Shown one piece after another: positions 15,440-22,566 of a stretch of DNA of 48,152 nucleotides (the stretch's first letter is position 1; each line of letters opens with the position of its first letter). The DNA is taken from assembly GCA_030550155.1 (NCBI GenBank), contig JAUQPZ010000008.1:1-48152 (forward strand). Direction: 5' to 3'. A model generated the notes under the pieces. It was not told the DNA's origin and ran no database searches. It saw only the letters and a list, made by a program, of their open reading frames with translations. The position numbers and the translations under genes are program-made. The stretch comes from Thermoproteota archaeon (GTDB lineage: Archaea > Thermoproteota > Nitrososphaeria_A > Caldarchaeales > Calditenuaceae).

Positions 15440-16474
15440 GTGTGGTTGGTGACTCTGAGACTGAAGTATGTGTTGTCGAGACTGCTTTTCGCAGGTATTA
15501 ACATCATCACAGGTGTTAGTTTCGTCTTCATTGTGCTAAGGCTCGCACCGCTGGCTTCTGTGGAGCTCCGGCTTCAAACAGCATTCAGGGTAGGTATAAT
15601 CCGTTACCCTGATGAAGCTGAGAGGATGAGAGAGGCTTGGATCGGCTTTTATGGTTTGGGGGGCGACCTGTTATCACACTATGTCGAGATCTGGAGGAGG
15701 CTCTCGACGTTCGATTTTGGCCCCTCATTAGTGAGCTTTCCAACCCCTGTCTCGACGCTTATTCTCAGGTCTCTGCCTTGGACCATAGGTCTCCTCTCCC
15801 TCAGCATTCTCTTTTCCTGGCTTATCGGCACTGTCCTGGGAATCTTTTCAGGCTCCGCACCGTCTAGGAGGTTTTCTCAGGCGCTGATATGGCTCAGCTC
15901 AATCATCCATCCAATACCATACTACCTCTTCGGGCTTATGCTGATATTTGTTTTCGCATACCTGATACCTCTTTTCCCGCTTAGTGGCGGCGTCAGTGTC
16001 GTCCCACCATACCCGACCGGTGAGCTTTCACACGACTTGAGACTTCTTTTTAACTTGGTTCACCATGCAGCTCTGCCGGCGCTCTCTCTCATTATACCCG
16101 CCAGCTTGGGATGGTTCTTTCTAAGCGCGTATGGTGCGACGCGGGCAAAACTTGCTGAGGAGCATGTAGTATACGCGCGCCTCATGGGAGTGAAGGAAGC
16201 AGATATTAGGAGGAGGCATCTGTGGGGGGAAGTAAGCCTGGCGCAGCTGACGCTTCTAACGCTTCAGATGAGCCAGATACTAGGCGGAGCTCTCGTGACA
16301 GAGATTCTCTTCGCCTTTCCCGGCATCGGATACCTAATCTACAGGGCAATAACTGTCTTCGACTATAACCTCTTGGCCGCCGTGGCCCTCTTATCGGTAG
16401 TTGTGGTCTCGATCTCAGTCTTGATACTTGATTTACTCGCCCCCTTTATAGATCCGAGAGTGCAGCAAAAATAG
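15440..16474 (+). CDS. Orphan ABC transporter permease, DppB type
   Basis: This 344-residue permease is a close paralogue of the one at 10348-11355. Shared stretches include FPTPV, LPWTIGLL, FSW, FAYLIP and FPLxGG, and both end with IDPxVxxx. No DppC, ATPase or binding protein stands next to it. It may be a swappable second permease for the same transporter or the remnant of a duplicated system. No frameshift is seen, so it looks functional. GTG 15440 follows a purine-rich GAAGGGGGG binding site. Confidence 0.85.
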   Translation: MWLVTLRLKYVLSRLLFAGINIITGVSFVFIVLRLAPLASVELRLQTAFRVGIIRYPDEAERMREAWIGFYGLGGDLLSHYVEIWRRLSTFDFGPSLVSFPTPVSTLILRSLPWTIGLLSLSILFSWLIGTVLGIFSGSAPSRRFSQALIWLSSIIHPIPYYLFGLMLIFVFAYLIPLFPLSGGVSVVPPYPTGELSHDLRLLFNLVHHAALPALSLIIPASLGWFFLSAYGATRAKLAEEHVVYARLMGVKEADIRRRHLWGEVSLAQLTLLTLQMSQILGGALVTEILFAFPGIGYLIYRAITVFDYNLLAAVALLSVVVVSISVLILDLLAPFIDPRVQQK

Positions 16475-16478
16475 TTCC

Positions 16479-18176
16479 TTATGGTTTGGAGGGTTTCTTC
16501 CACCATGAAAAGATAATGGATACGGCTAGGAGTGCGAGGACAGCTCCTGCAATAATGGAGGAGACTGTCTCGAGGCTTAGCAGCTGGCCACCAACCCATG
16601 CGCCTCTCAGCCTCATCTCATATAGCGTGGGCTCTCCCACCCAGACCACCCGCCTCTCCGCTAAAACACCGTTGAGATATACATCGATTCTCACAGAGCC
16701 CTTGACTGGCACATATGTAAGTAGTGTGTCGTCGTCTAGTCTTGAAAACCGGAGGGCCTCTCCACCCCAAGTAGCTGAGACCTCAGCATCCTTAACCCTA
16801 TTCCCGAACCAGTCCAATACTCTTATCCTCAATTCGATGTCGACCTGTGTAACTCTTATGTGTAGAGACGGCCCAGTGACGTCTATGATGCCCTGCGCCA
16901 CCTCGACTCCACCATAGGAGACAACGTAGTTATGGATTCCGGGGAATAGGCGTAAAACTGCCTTGCCGTCGGGGCCGCTCCTAACGGTGTAAGTCCGTGC
17001 CGTAACTTGGTCTGTCATGGTAAGGGAGGCGTTCGGGAGAGGGGCTCCATTTGGGCGCGTTAAAGAGAATTGTGCCTCAATTCTGTCAATCTTGAGAGTG
17101 ATTGTTGTCTCTCCCGGCAGGACCCCGGTCTCAAGAGCGCTGAGCTGTATGCTCCCCTTGAAGGCAGTCAGCTTGTAAAGGCCCGCACCCGGTTGACCCT
17201 CGCTGAAGGGCACCGTGCTGAAGGTAACCTCGCCTCTGGCGCCTGTCACACCCGAGGCGAGCTCTCCCAGCCTCTCAGATTCAAGCAGCACCTGCACGCC
17301 CCTCACAGCGTCTCCTCCATCATCAACGACCCTGATAGTTATGTCGGACACGTCGAGAACATACGTTAGGTTAAGGCTCCTAAACAGGTCCGTCTCCTCT
17401 CTCAGAAGCACAACCTCAGGCCTTAACTGTCCATAAGTCTTCACCACCTCTACAGCGTATTTGCCCGCAATACTTGACGAAGGTATCTTTACGGAGGCGC
17501 CTGTTCTCACGGCCGTTGAGAAGTTCAGTAGCTCCGCGCTGAAGCGGACAGTAGCGTTCACCACCTTACCGAAGAAGTCTAACACATTTACCAGCACGCC
17601 TACAACGCTGGAGCCGAGTCTATATTCCCTAGACTCGGGGAGCACGTTTATCGTCGAGTTCAGCACAGTCACACGCTGTAGAGTTCCTGTGACCCTGTAG
17701 GGGCCTACCTGTGATAGGTTTGAAAAGGGGACATCCCTCGCGAAAAATCTCCCATTAGAATCTGTGGACCCGCGTCTAATCACGGGCCCCTGCTCCGACC
17801 TAAGCTCGACCGAGACCCCCTCCACAGGTTTTCCATCAACGTCCGTGACGACGAGCTCGATATTTTGTATACTTAGAGTGAGGTTGAGGGATGTTGTTTC
17901 CGGATAGTTAACGGTGGCTGAAGCCACCACTACTCCGTCAACTGTTGCAGAGACGTTGTAGGTCCCTGGAGAGAGGAGCCTAAACTCTGCCAGTCCCTGC
18001 GCCGTCGTCTCAAACGGTCTCCTGAAAGTGGAGTTTGAAATGATGAGCTCGACTCCCGCTCTAGGGTTTCCTGAGGGGTCGAAAACGCGGACAACTAGGC
18101 TTACTTGTTGCCCAAACCCAAGCTGCGCGTGTGCCATGAAGATGAGTAGTAGTATTAAGATTGTCCAGCGCCTCAA
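16479..18176 (-). CDS. Membrane-anchored surface protein with tandem Ig-like/CarboxypepD_reg-like repeats
   Basis: The 565-residue protein has a signal peptide (residues 1-22, ending HAQLGFGQ) and one C-terminal membrane helix (about 533-556) followed by a short basic tail WWKKPSKP, so it is displayed outside the cell. Between them lie about five or six beta-sandwich units of roughly 80-100 residues, each starting like VFDPSGNPRAGVELI, VTDVDGKPVEGVSVEL or VVDDGGDAVRGVQVLL and containing a GxxxF or GKAVL turn. This resembles carboxypeptidase regulatory-like repeats. Role unknown; adhesion or cell-envelope function is plausible. It follows a NUDIX gene by 6 bases, so they are probably co-transcribed. 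Confidence 0.75.
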   Translation of the reverse strand: MRRWTILILLLIFMAHAQLGFGQQVSLVVRVFDPSGNPRAGVELIISNSTFRRPFETTAQGLAEFRLLSPGTYNVSATVDGVVVASATVNYPETTSLNLTLSIQNIELVVTDVDGKPVEGVSVELRSEQGPVIRRGSTDSNGRFFARDVPFSNLSQVGPYRVTGTLQRVTVLNSTINVLPESREYRLGSSVVGVLVNVLDFFGKVVNATVRFSAELLNFSTAVRTGASVKIPSSSIAGKYAVEVVKTYGQLRPEVVLLREETDLFRSLNLTYVLDVSDITIRVVDDGGDAVRGVQVLLESERLGELASGVTGARGEVTFSTVPFSEGQPGAGLYKLTAFKGSIQLSALETGVLPGETTITLKIDRIEAQFSLTRPNGAPLPNASLTMTDQVTARTYTVRSGPDGKAVLRLFPGIHNYVVSYGGVEVAQGIIDVTGPSLHIRVTQVDIELRIRVLDWFGNRVKDAEVSATWGGEALRFSRLDDDTLLTYVPVKGSVRIDVYLNGVLAERRVVWVGEPTLYEMRLRGAWVGGQLLSLETVSSIIAGAVLALLAVSIIFSWWKKPSKP

Positions 18177-18182
18177 TTTTCC

Positions 18183-18641
18183 TCAACTCGTACTCCTCAC
18201 GTATGTCTTGTTGCCGCCAAATAAGGGGTGAGACCTTATGAAGTTTTCGGCGTCAACTAGGACCTGCTTCGCCGTCCTGAAGGTTACCTGTGAGAGCGCA
18301 TCCTTGAACTTCATCCATGCATATGCCTTGTGCTCCTTGCTGAGGACTACGCGGAACTCGCCTGTGTGCATGAGGAAGAAGGTAACGGTTTTGAGGACAA
18401 CTTCATCATCGCTTTTGTAATGGTAACTTATGACTCGTTTAAACCCGTCGATAACCTCGACGTTCTGTAAACTTGTCTCCTCCCTGAGCTCGCGCAACGC
18501 CGTCTCAATCTCGGATTCACCCTCCTCTATTCCACCCTTTGGGAAGTCCCAGTGTCCACCCCCGTAGAGTAGTAGAAGATAATAATTGTCGCCAATGGAG
18601 TCATTGAACACGACCGCGCCGCATGACCTCTTTGTTTTCAT
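18183..18641 (-). CDS. NUDIX hydrolase, Ap4A-hydrolase-like
   Basis: The 152-residue protein contains the NUDIX box GGIEEGESEIETALRELREE followed by TS, close to the consensus GX5EX7REUXEEXGU but with Thr-Ser in place of the final Gly-U. The flanking KTKRSCGAVVF and HWDFPKGG match diadenosine polyphosphate hydrolases. It probably hydrolyses Ap4A or a related nucleotide in the cytoplasm. A TATA box lies at 18672-18679. It is followed closely by the surface-protein gene, with no obvious functional link. Confidence 0.88.
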   Translation of the reverse strand: MKTKRSCGAVVFNDSIGDNYYLLLLYGGGHWDFPKGGIEEGESEIETALRELREETSLQNVEVIDGFKRVISYHYKSDDEVVLKTVTFFLMHTGEFRVVLSKEHKAYAWMKFKDALSQVTFRTAKQVLVDAENFIRSHPLFGGNKTYVRSTS

Positions 18642-18671
18642 CTCGCCAAATGCATAGATATGTATCCTCCG

Positions 18672-18679
18672 AATATATC
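18672..18679 (-). promoter_or_regulatory. TATA box of the NUDIX-surface protein operon
   Basis: The minus strand reads GATATATT, about 33 bases before ATG 18641. Confidence 0.5.
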
Positions 18680-18695
18680 TTTGTTTCCTCTTCCA

Positions 18696-19229
18696 TTATT
18701 TATTCGCTCTTCTGCCAGCGACCTCCGCGGCCTCTTCAAGTATCCGCCTAGCCTCCTCCTCACTGGCTTCAAAGCGGTTGAAGCCTCTGTCTTCAACAGA
18801 GCCGATCTCCAGAGAGACATCATCCAATAGTTCTTGGATTCTTAAAATACGCTCGCCGACCTCGGGTAGGGCTCCGTGAAGCTCCTGCCCGATCTTTGAG
18901 ACAACACCCCTAATGGGCTGTAGCACCAGCCTGACATCTCTCATGTCCTTAACCGTTGCGAGTCTGTAAGTGACGGCCTCAAGAGACAACTGGCACCTGA
19001 TCGTGCTGTTGAGTGTTTTTCTGAGCTGAGAGAGCTCTGAGGCGTAGAGCGCTGCTCTCTCCATGTCTCCCTCCCGATGTGCCTTCACACAGGCGTCGAA
19101 GAGCTCCCTGCTCCTCCTGCTCATCTGGTCAACACGCGCTGAGAGGCGATTGTTTAGAACTGAGAGGTTTATCGAGACCTCCTCGACTCTCGACCAGACT
19201 TTTGACTCACGAGACCACGGAAGACGCAT
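18696..19229 (-). CDS. cdvB: CdvB-like ESCRT-III (Snf7 family) protein
   Basis: The predicted mainly helical protein has 177 residues. The ESCRT-III core is recognisable: SRRSRELFDACVKAHREGDM, AALYASELSQLRKTLNST, LSLEAVTYRLATVKDM, then ELHGALPEVGERILRIQELL. Archaeal CdvB proteins polymerise on membranes during division and remodelling in TACK archaea. This short form has no obvious C-terminal winged helix, so it resembles the CdvB1/B2/B3 paralogues rather than CdvB itself. An upstream ATG at 19253 lies inside the TATA box, so ATG 19229 is the likely leaderless start. cdvA and cdvC are not in the window. Confidence 0.82.
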   Translation of the reverse strand: MRLPWSRESKVWSRVEEVSINLSVLNNRLSARVDQMSRRSRELFDACVKAHREGDMERAALYASELSQLRKTLNSTIRCQLSLEAVTYRLATVKDMRDVRLVLQPIRGVVSKIGQELHGALPEVGERILRIQELLDDVSLEIGSVEDRGFNRFEASEEEARRILEEAAEVAGRRANK

Positions 19230-19251
19230 CGACTTTACACGGACACGCTGC

Positions 19252-19258
19252 ATTTATA
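19252..19258 (-). promoter_or_regulatory. TATA box of the cdvB-like gene
   Basis: The minus strand reads TATAAAT at 19252-19258. It places the transcript start near 19229 and excludes ATG 19253 as the start. Confidence 0.55.
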
Positions 19259-19300
19259 CTGGAGTAGCCAACCGAATTTCACAATACTCTCTAGGTATGG

Positions 19301-19945
19301 CTAAGAGAATACAATCGAGAATAAATCCTGGCTCATGAACAAGGCGAGCAAGATAAGTAGTGCGCCCAAGACCAAGTTCATAATACGCAGAAACCGCGAC
19401 CTGATGAGCATGCTCCCCCTCCAAGCTACTGCGCTCATAGAGTAGAGCCAGGCATAGTCTATCCAGATATGCGACATATACATGACAGCGACGCCGGTCC
19501 ATGCCGCCATTGCGAAGGAGTCAGAGATCAGGCGGGCGCCTATTGTAAGCCACCAGGCTATGAAGTATGGATTCAAGCCGGTGAATATGATGCCTATCAG
19601 CATGCCACTCCTCGGGGAATCTGTGCCTAGTTTTTGAAGATCAGCCGGCCTCCTCGTTAGTGCCCCACGAATCTGCATCAAGCCGAAAAAAACCAGCGCT
19701 AAAACGCCCAAAACAGATATGGTTAAGCGGGCTAAGGCACTACCTTCAAGCATGGCCACAAGACCCTGAGCTATCAAGATAACAAGAGGAAGCTCAACCA
19801 CCATGTGACCTGTGGCTGAGTGAAGCCCGACGCTCGCCCCCCGCTTAATGCTCTCACTTAAAGTCGCAACTAGTAGGGGGCCTGGAGCAAGCGCGCCTGA
19901 GGCAGAGACCAAGATGACGGTCATGATGAGCTGTGGCCAGTCCAT
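19301..19945 (-). CDS. LysE/RhtB family amino-acid exporter
   Basis: The 214-residue protein has about six membrane helices and the family signature GALAPGPLLVATL near residue 16 (SPGP in relatives), followed by GHMVVELPLVI. A second mark is NPYFIAWWLTIG near residue 125. Members export amino acids or related small molecules; the substrate here is unknown. The start ATG 19945 is about 27 bases after a TATA box, so it is leaderless. Confidence 0.83.
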   Translation of the reverse strand: MDWPQLIMTVILVSASGALAPGPLLVATLSESIKRGASVGLHSATGHMVVELPLVILIAQGLVAMLEGSALARLTISVLGVLALVFFGLMQIRGALTRRPADLQKLGTDSPRSGMLIGIIFTGLNPYFIAWWLTIGARLISDSFAMAAWTGVAVMYMSHIWIDYAWLYSMSAVAWRGSMLIRSRFLRIMNLVLGALLILLALFMSQDLFSIVFS

Positions 19946-19971
19946 CGAGGGTCCAGAAGAGGCGGCCTGCC

Positions 19972-19978
19972 ATATAAG
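19972..19978 (-). promoter_or_regulatory. TATA box of the LysE-type gene
   Basis: The minus strand reads CTTATAT, spaced about 27-30 bases from ATG 19945. Confidence 0.5.
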
Positions 19979-20062
19979 AATAACCCGCCCAAGACTTTGA
20001 AGAAAGTGAAGCCAGTGGCCTCGACTTTTGCAGGAACGTTAACCTATTGCTTGAAGGCAGCG

Positions 20063-20070
20063 TTAAATAC
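20063..20070 (+). promoter_or_regulatory. TATA box of rps19e
   Basis: TTAAATAC at 20063-20070 predicts a start near 20093. It therefore selects TTG 20105 over the in-frame TTG at 19997. Confidence 0.5.
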
Positions 20071-20104
20071 GGCTATCCACAAGAAACTACTCAGAAAATC
20101 GGAA

Positions 20105-20539
20105 TTGAGTGTCAGGCTCGTCAACCCTCTCCAGCTGATCAGGGCTACTGCGCACTACCTTAAGGAGAACAATATCGTGACTCCTCCCAAGTGGGCGCCG
20201 TTCGTCAAGACAGGTGTCTCGAAGGACAGGCCTCCTTCGGACCCCGACTGGTGGTATATCCGTTGCGCCGCAATCTTGAGGAAGCTGTATGTCTACCGCG
20301 ATGGTCTGGGCGTCTCGAGGCTCCGTAAGATGTATGGCGGGAGGATAAGAATGGGCCACAGGAACCCTCATTTCGCACCGGGGAGCGGAAGCGTGATAAG
20401 GAAGGCTCTCCAGCAGCTGGAGGCGGCAGGTCTGCTCCAAAAGTCTAAGAAGGGGCGCGTATTGACGAGGAAGGGAAGTAAGCTTCTTGAAGAGATTGGC
20501 GAGACACTCCTTAGAAGGCAGCAACAACAGTCGGGATGA
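20105..20539 (+). CDS. rps19e: 30S ribosomal protein eS19
   Basis: eS19 is a small-subunit head protein needed for 18S/16S maturation. The product reads SVRLVNPLQLIRATAHYLKE, then PPKWAPFVKTG, DWWYIRCAAILRKLYV, then GSGSVIRKALQQLEAAGLL and GRVLTRKGSKLL. That is the complete eS19 pattern at 144 residues. The open frame extends back to 19997, but the extra 36 residues have no family match and include the promoter. A small unidentified gene overlaps its stop by four bases. Confidence 0.93.
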   Translation: MSVRLVNPLQLIRATAHYLKENNIVTPPKWAPFVKTGVSKDRPPSDPDWWYIRCAAILRKLYVYRDGLGVSRLRKMYGGRIRMGHRNPHFAPGSGSVIRKALQQLEAAGLLQKSKKGRVLTRKGSKLLEEIGETLLRRQQQQSG

Positions 20540-20727
20540 AGCCTCTGAGTATTGAGGACGACCTTAAGCATTATTCATGGGAGCTCCTGAGAATGAAGCA
20601 GGAATATCTATGCGGGGCTTTGAGCTTCTGCGATTATTTTGAGAGGAGGTTCATGGTTGAGAAATCATTCAGGTCGGAGGTCGAAGGCTTGCTGAGAAAA
20701 AGAATAGGTAAGAAGAGTAGTAGATAG
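20536..20727 (+). CDS. Small hypothetical protein coupled to eS19
   Basis: A 63-residue charged, apparently helical protein. Its ATG overlaps the eS19 stop (ATGA), which implies translational coupling. It contains two Cys, many acidic and basic residues and a basic tail RKRIGKKSSR. In many archaea eS19 is followed by the PDCD5-like protein, but this sequence does not match that family. I do not recognise it. A ribosome- or RNA-linked role would only be guesswork from position. Confidence 0.5.
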   Translation: MKPLSIEDDLKHYSWELLRMKQEYLCGALSFCDYFERRFMVEKSFRSEVEGLLRKRIGKKSSR

Positions 20728-20730
20728 TGG

Positions 20731-21960
20731 CTATTCACCAAACTTCTCAGTCTTGTTAGCAAGGTCCATCAGAACACTCATCAAGTCGGTCCCCCTAAGC
20801 CTCCCCATGGCTCCCTGCGCAGAGTCAACCTCGTTGAACCTACTCACGTGGTCAACGCGCACACCGTATCCACTTATCAGAACAGGAACAGGGTCTCCTC
20901 TATGCTCGCCTGTAAGGGAACTGGTCGTGTGGTCACCTGTTATACAGACTATGAATTCCTCGCTGGGCGGGTCAAAGTTGTCACTGAACGCTGTGTCTAT
21001 CTTCTCGAGGAACTGTGCCTTGGTTAGAGGGTCTTTATCATGCGCCGCTGTGTCTGTTCCCTTGATGTGGAGGAATATGAAGTCGTAGCTCCTTAGGGCA
21101 TCGAAGGCGGTCTTGAACTTAGAGTTAAGGTCGGTGCTCAGCGTCCCTGTTGCCCCTGGGGCCTCAACGATCTCCATACCCACCGTGTTGCATACACCCT
21201 TGTATAGGGCCGCGCCCGCGATCACAGCTGCCTTTAGATGATATTTAGAGTCAAGGGATGGGAGGTTAGGCATCCGACCCGCTCCCCGCGGTAAAACCAT
21301 GTTCGCGACAGCTAGTCCTTGGCCTCGCCTTCTCAAGTTCACGGGATGGGATTCAAGAATCTCCCTGTATCTCTTCAACAGCTTGTTTAGGACCTCAGCC
21401 GTCCTCTTAGCCTCTCTCGACTCATCGAGAGGCCTAGCCCACGCCACGGGAAGATTGTCTTTGTGTGGGTCGATGTCTGAGACTCTGTCCGAGACCTCTC
21501 CACGTAGAACAAGGACGCTTCTATGCTCTACAGTGTGTTTTATCATAACCTCGACGCCGTCAATCTCCTTAACCTCAGAAAGGCTCTCAACAAGCTGTCC
21601 CGCTTCCTGACTGCCTATCCGGCCGGCCCTTCTATCCACCACCACGTCGTTGTCGTCAACCGAGGCGAAGTTGCATCTGAAAGCGACATCTCCAGCCCTA
21701 AGCCTGACCCCAGCACCTATAGCCTCGAAGGGCCCCCTACCAGGATAATACTTGTATGGGTCATAGCCTAGTATGGAGAGGTGGCCCGTGTCGCTGCCAA
21801 CGGGAACCCCGGGGGCTACGGGGTCGATGACGCCGTTCATCCCGGCGCGCGCAAGTCCGTTGATGAATGGTATCCGGGCGGCTTGGAGAGGTGTAAGGCC
21901 GTTCAAGACTTTAGAGGGCCTGTCGCCGACTCCGTCTAACAATAGAAATAGAATCTTCAC
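20731..21960 (-). CDS. apgM: Cofactor-independent phosphoglycerate mutase, archaeal type
   Basis: ApgM interconverts 3- and 2-phosphoglycerate in glycolysis and gluconeogenesis. The 409-residue protein belongs to the alkaline-phosphatase superfamily. The N-terminal metal site is FLLLDGVGDRP, the nucleophile Ser lies in PVGSDTGHLSILGYDP, and later metal ligands are in HIKGTDTAAHDKDP and CITGDHTTSS. GTG 21960 is about 27 bases from a TATA box shared with the divergent NUDIX gene. GAPN, whose product is 3-phosphoglycerate, is encoded close by. Confidence 0.95.
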   Translation of the reverse strand: MKILFLLLDGVGDRPSKVLNGLTPLQAARIPFINGLARAGMNGVIDPVAPGVPVGSDTGHLSILGYDPYKYYPGRGPFEAIGAGVRLRAGDVAFRCNFASVDDNDVVVDRRAGRIGSQEAGQLVESLSEVKEIDGVEVMIKHTVEHRSVLVLRGEVSDRVSDIDPHKDNLPVAWARPLDESREAKRTAEVLNKLLKRYREILESHPVNLRRRGQGLAVANMVLPRGAGRMPNLPSLDSKYHLKAAVIAGAALYKGVCNTVGMEIVEAPGATGTLSTDLNSKFKTAFDALRSYDFIFLHIKGTDTAAHDKDPLTKAQFLEKIDTAFSDNFDPPSEEFIVCITGDHTTSSLTGEHRGDPVPVLISGYGVRVDHVSRFNEVDSAQGAMGRLRGTDLMSVLMDLANKTEKFGE

Positions 21961-21982
21961 ATATCCTAGACCGTGGCTAGTA

Positions 21983-21992
21983 ATTTATAAAA
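21983..21992. promoter_or_regulatory. Shared TATA element between apgM and nudF
   Basis: ATTTATAAAA at 21983-21992 is nearly symmetric and lies about 27 bases from both starts (GTG 21960 and ATG 22015). Both transcripts would be leaderless. Confidence 0.55.
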
Positions 21993-22014
21993 ACGACTCT
22001 CCCATAGCGGGATA

Positions 22015-22566
22015 ATGAGCAGCCGCCCGGAGATCGCGTCTGTTGAGGAAGTGTATAGGGGGAGGCTATTCTCCGTCAAGCATGTCCGCGCAATCTATGA
22101 CGGTAGGGAGGTGGTCAGAGAGGTCGTTGAGCATCCGGGCTCCGTTGCGGTTGTAGCGCTGGATGAGGATGGAAGATTCCTGCTGGTTACTCAATATAGA
22201 GTTGGAGTGGACGAGATTACTTTGGAGATACCTGCAGGGACGCTCGAGCGGGGTGAGTCCCCTGAAGAGTGTGCTCTCAGAGAGGTTGAGGAGGAGACAG
22301 GGTATAGGGCGCGCGAACTCCGCCTCATCGCAAAGACCTACACGGCTCCGGGATACTCCAGCGAGACGCTATATATCTATAAAGCAGAGGCCGCCCGCGG
22401 CTCAGGCACGAGACACGAGCCAGACGAGAACATAAAAGTAGTCAAGATGAGCGCGGATGAGGTGCTGAAGGCGATCAGGGAGAATGAAATAAATGACTTA
22501 AAGAGTATTGCGGCCCTTCTCCTATATATCTACTCGACGAGCGGGATTAGCGGTGTCTCGGCCTAG
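22015..22566 (+). CDS. nudF: NUDIX hydrolase, ADP-ribose pyrophosphatase type
   Basis: The 183-residue enzyme has the complete NUDIX box GTLERGESPEECALREVEEE followed by TGYRA, and the ADP-ribose pyrophosphatase pattern around it: EHPGSVAVVALDEDGRFLLV, QYRVGVDEITLEIPAGTLE and FYPSPGFSSE-like YTAPGYSSE. It likely cleaves ADP-ribose to AMP and ribose-5-phosphate. Its last 20 bases overlap the end of the convergent gapN gene. Confidence 0.9.
   Translation: MSSRPEIASVEEVYRGRLFSVKHVRAIYDGREVVREVVEHPGSVAVVALDEDGRFLLVTQYRVGVDEITLEIPAGTLERGESPEECALREVEEETGYRARELRLIAKTYTAPGYSSETLYIYKAEAARGSGTRHEPDENIKVVKMSADEVLKAIRENEINDLKSIAALLLYIYSTSGISGVSA

Noticed and set aside
16479-18176. Surface protein as an S-layer protein
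   Set aside because: The repeat type and single C-terminal helix fit, but the size is modest and there is no evidence of abundance, so only a general surface role is claimed.
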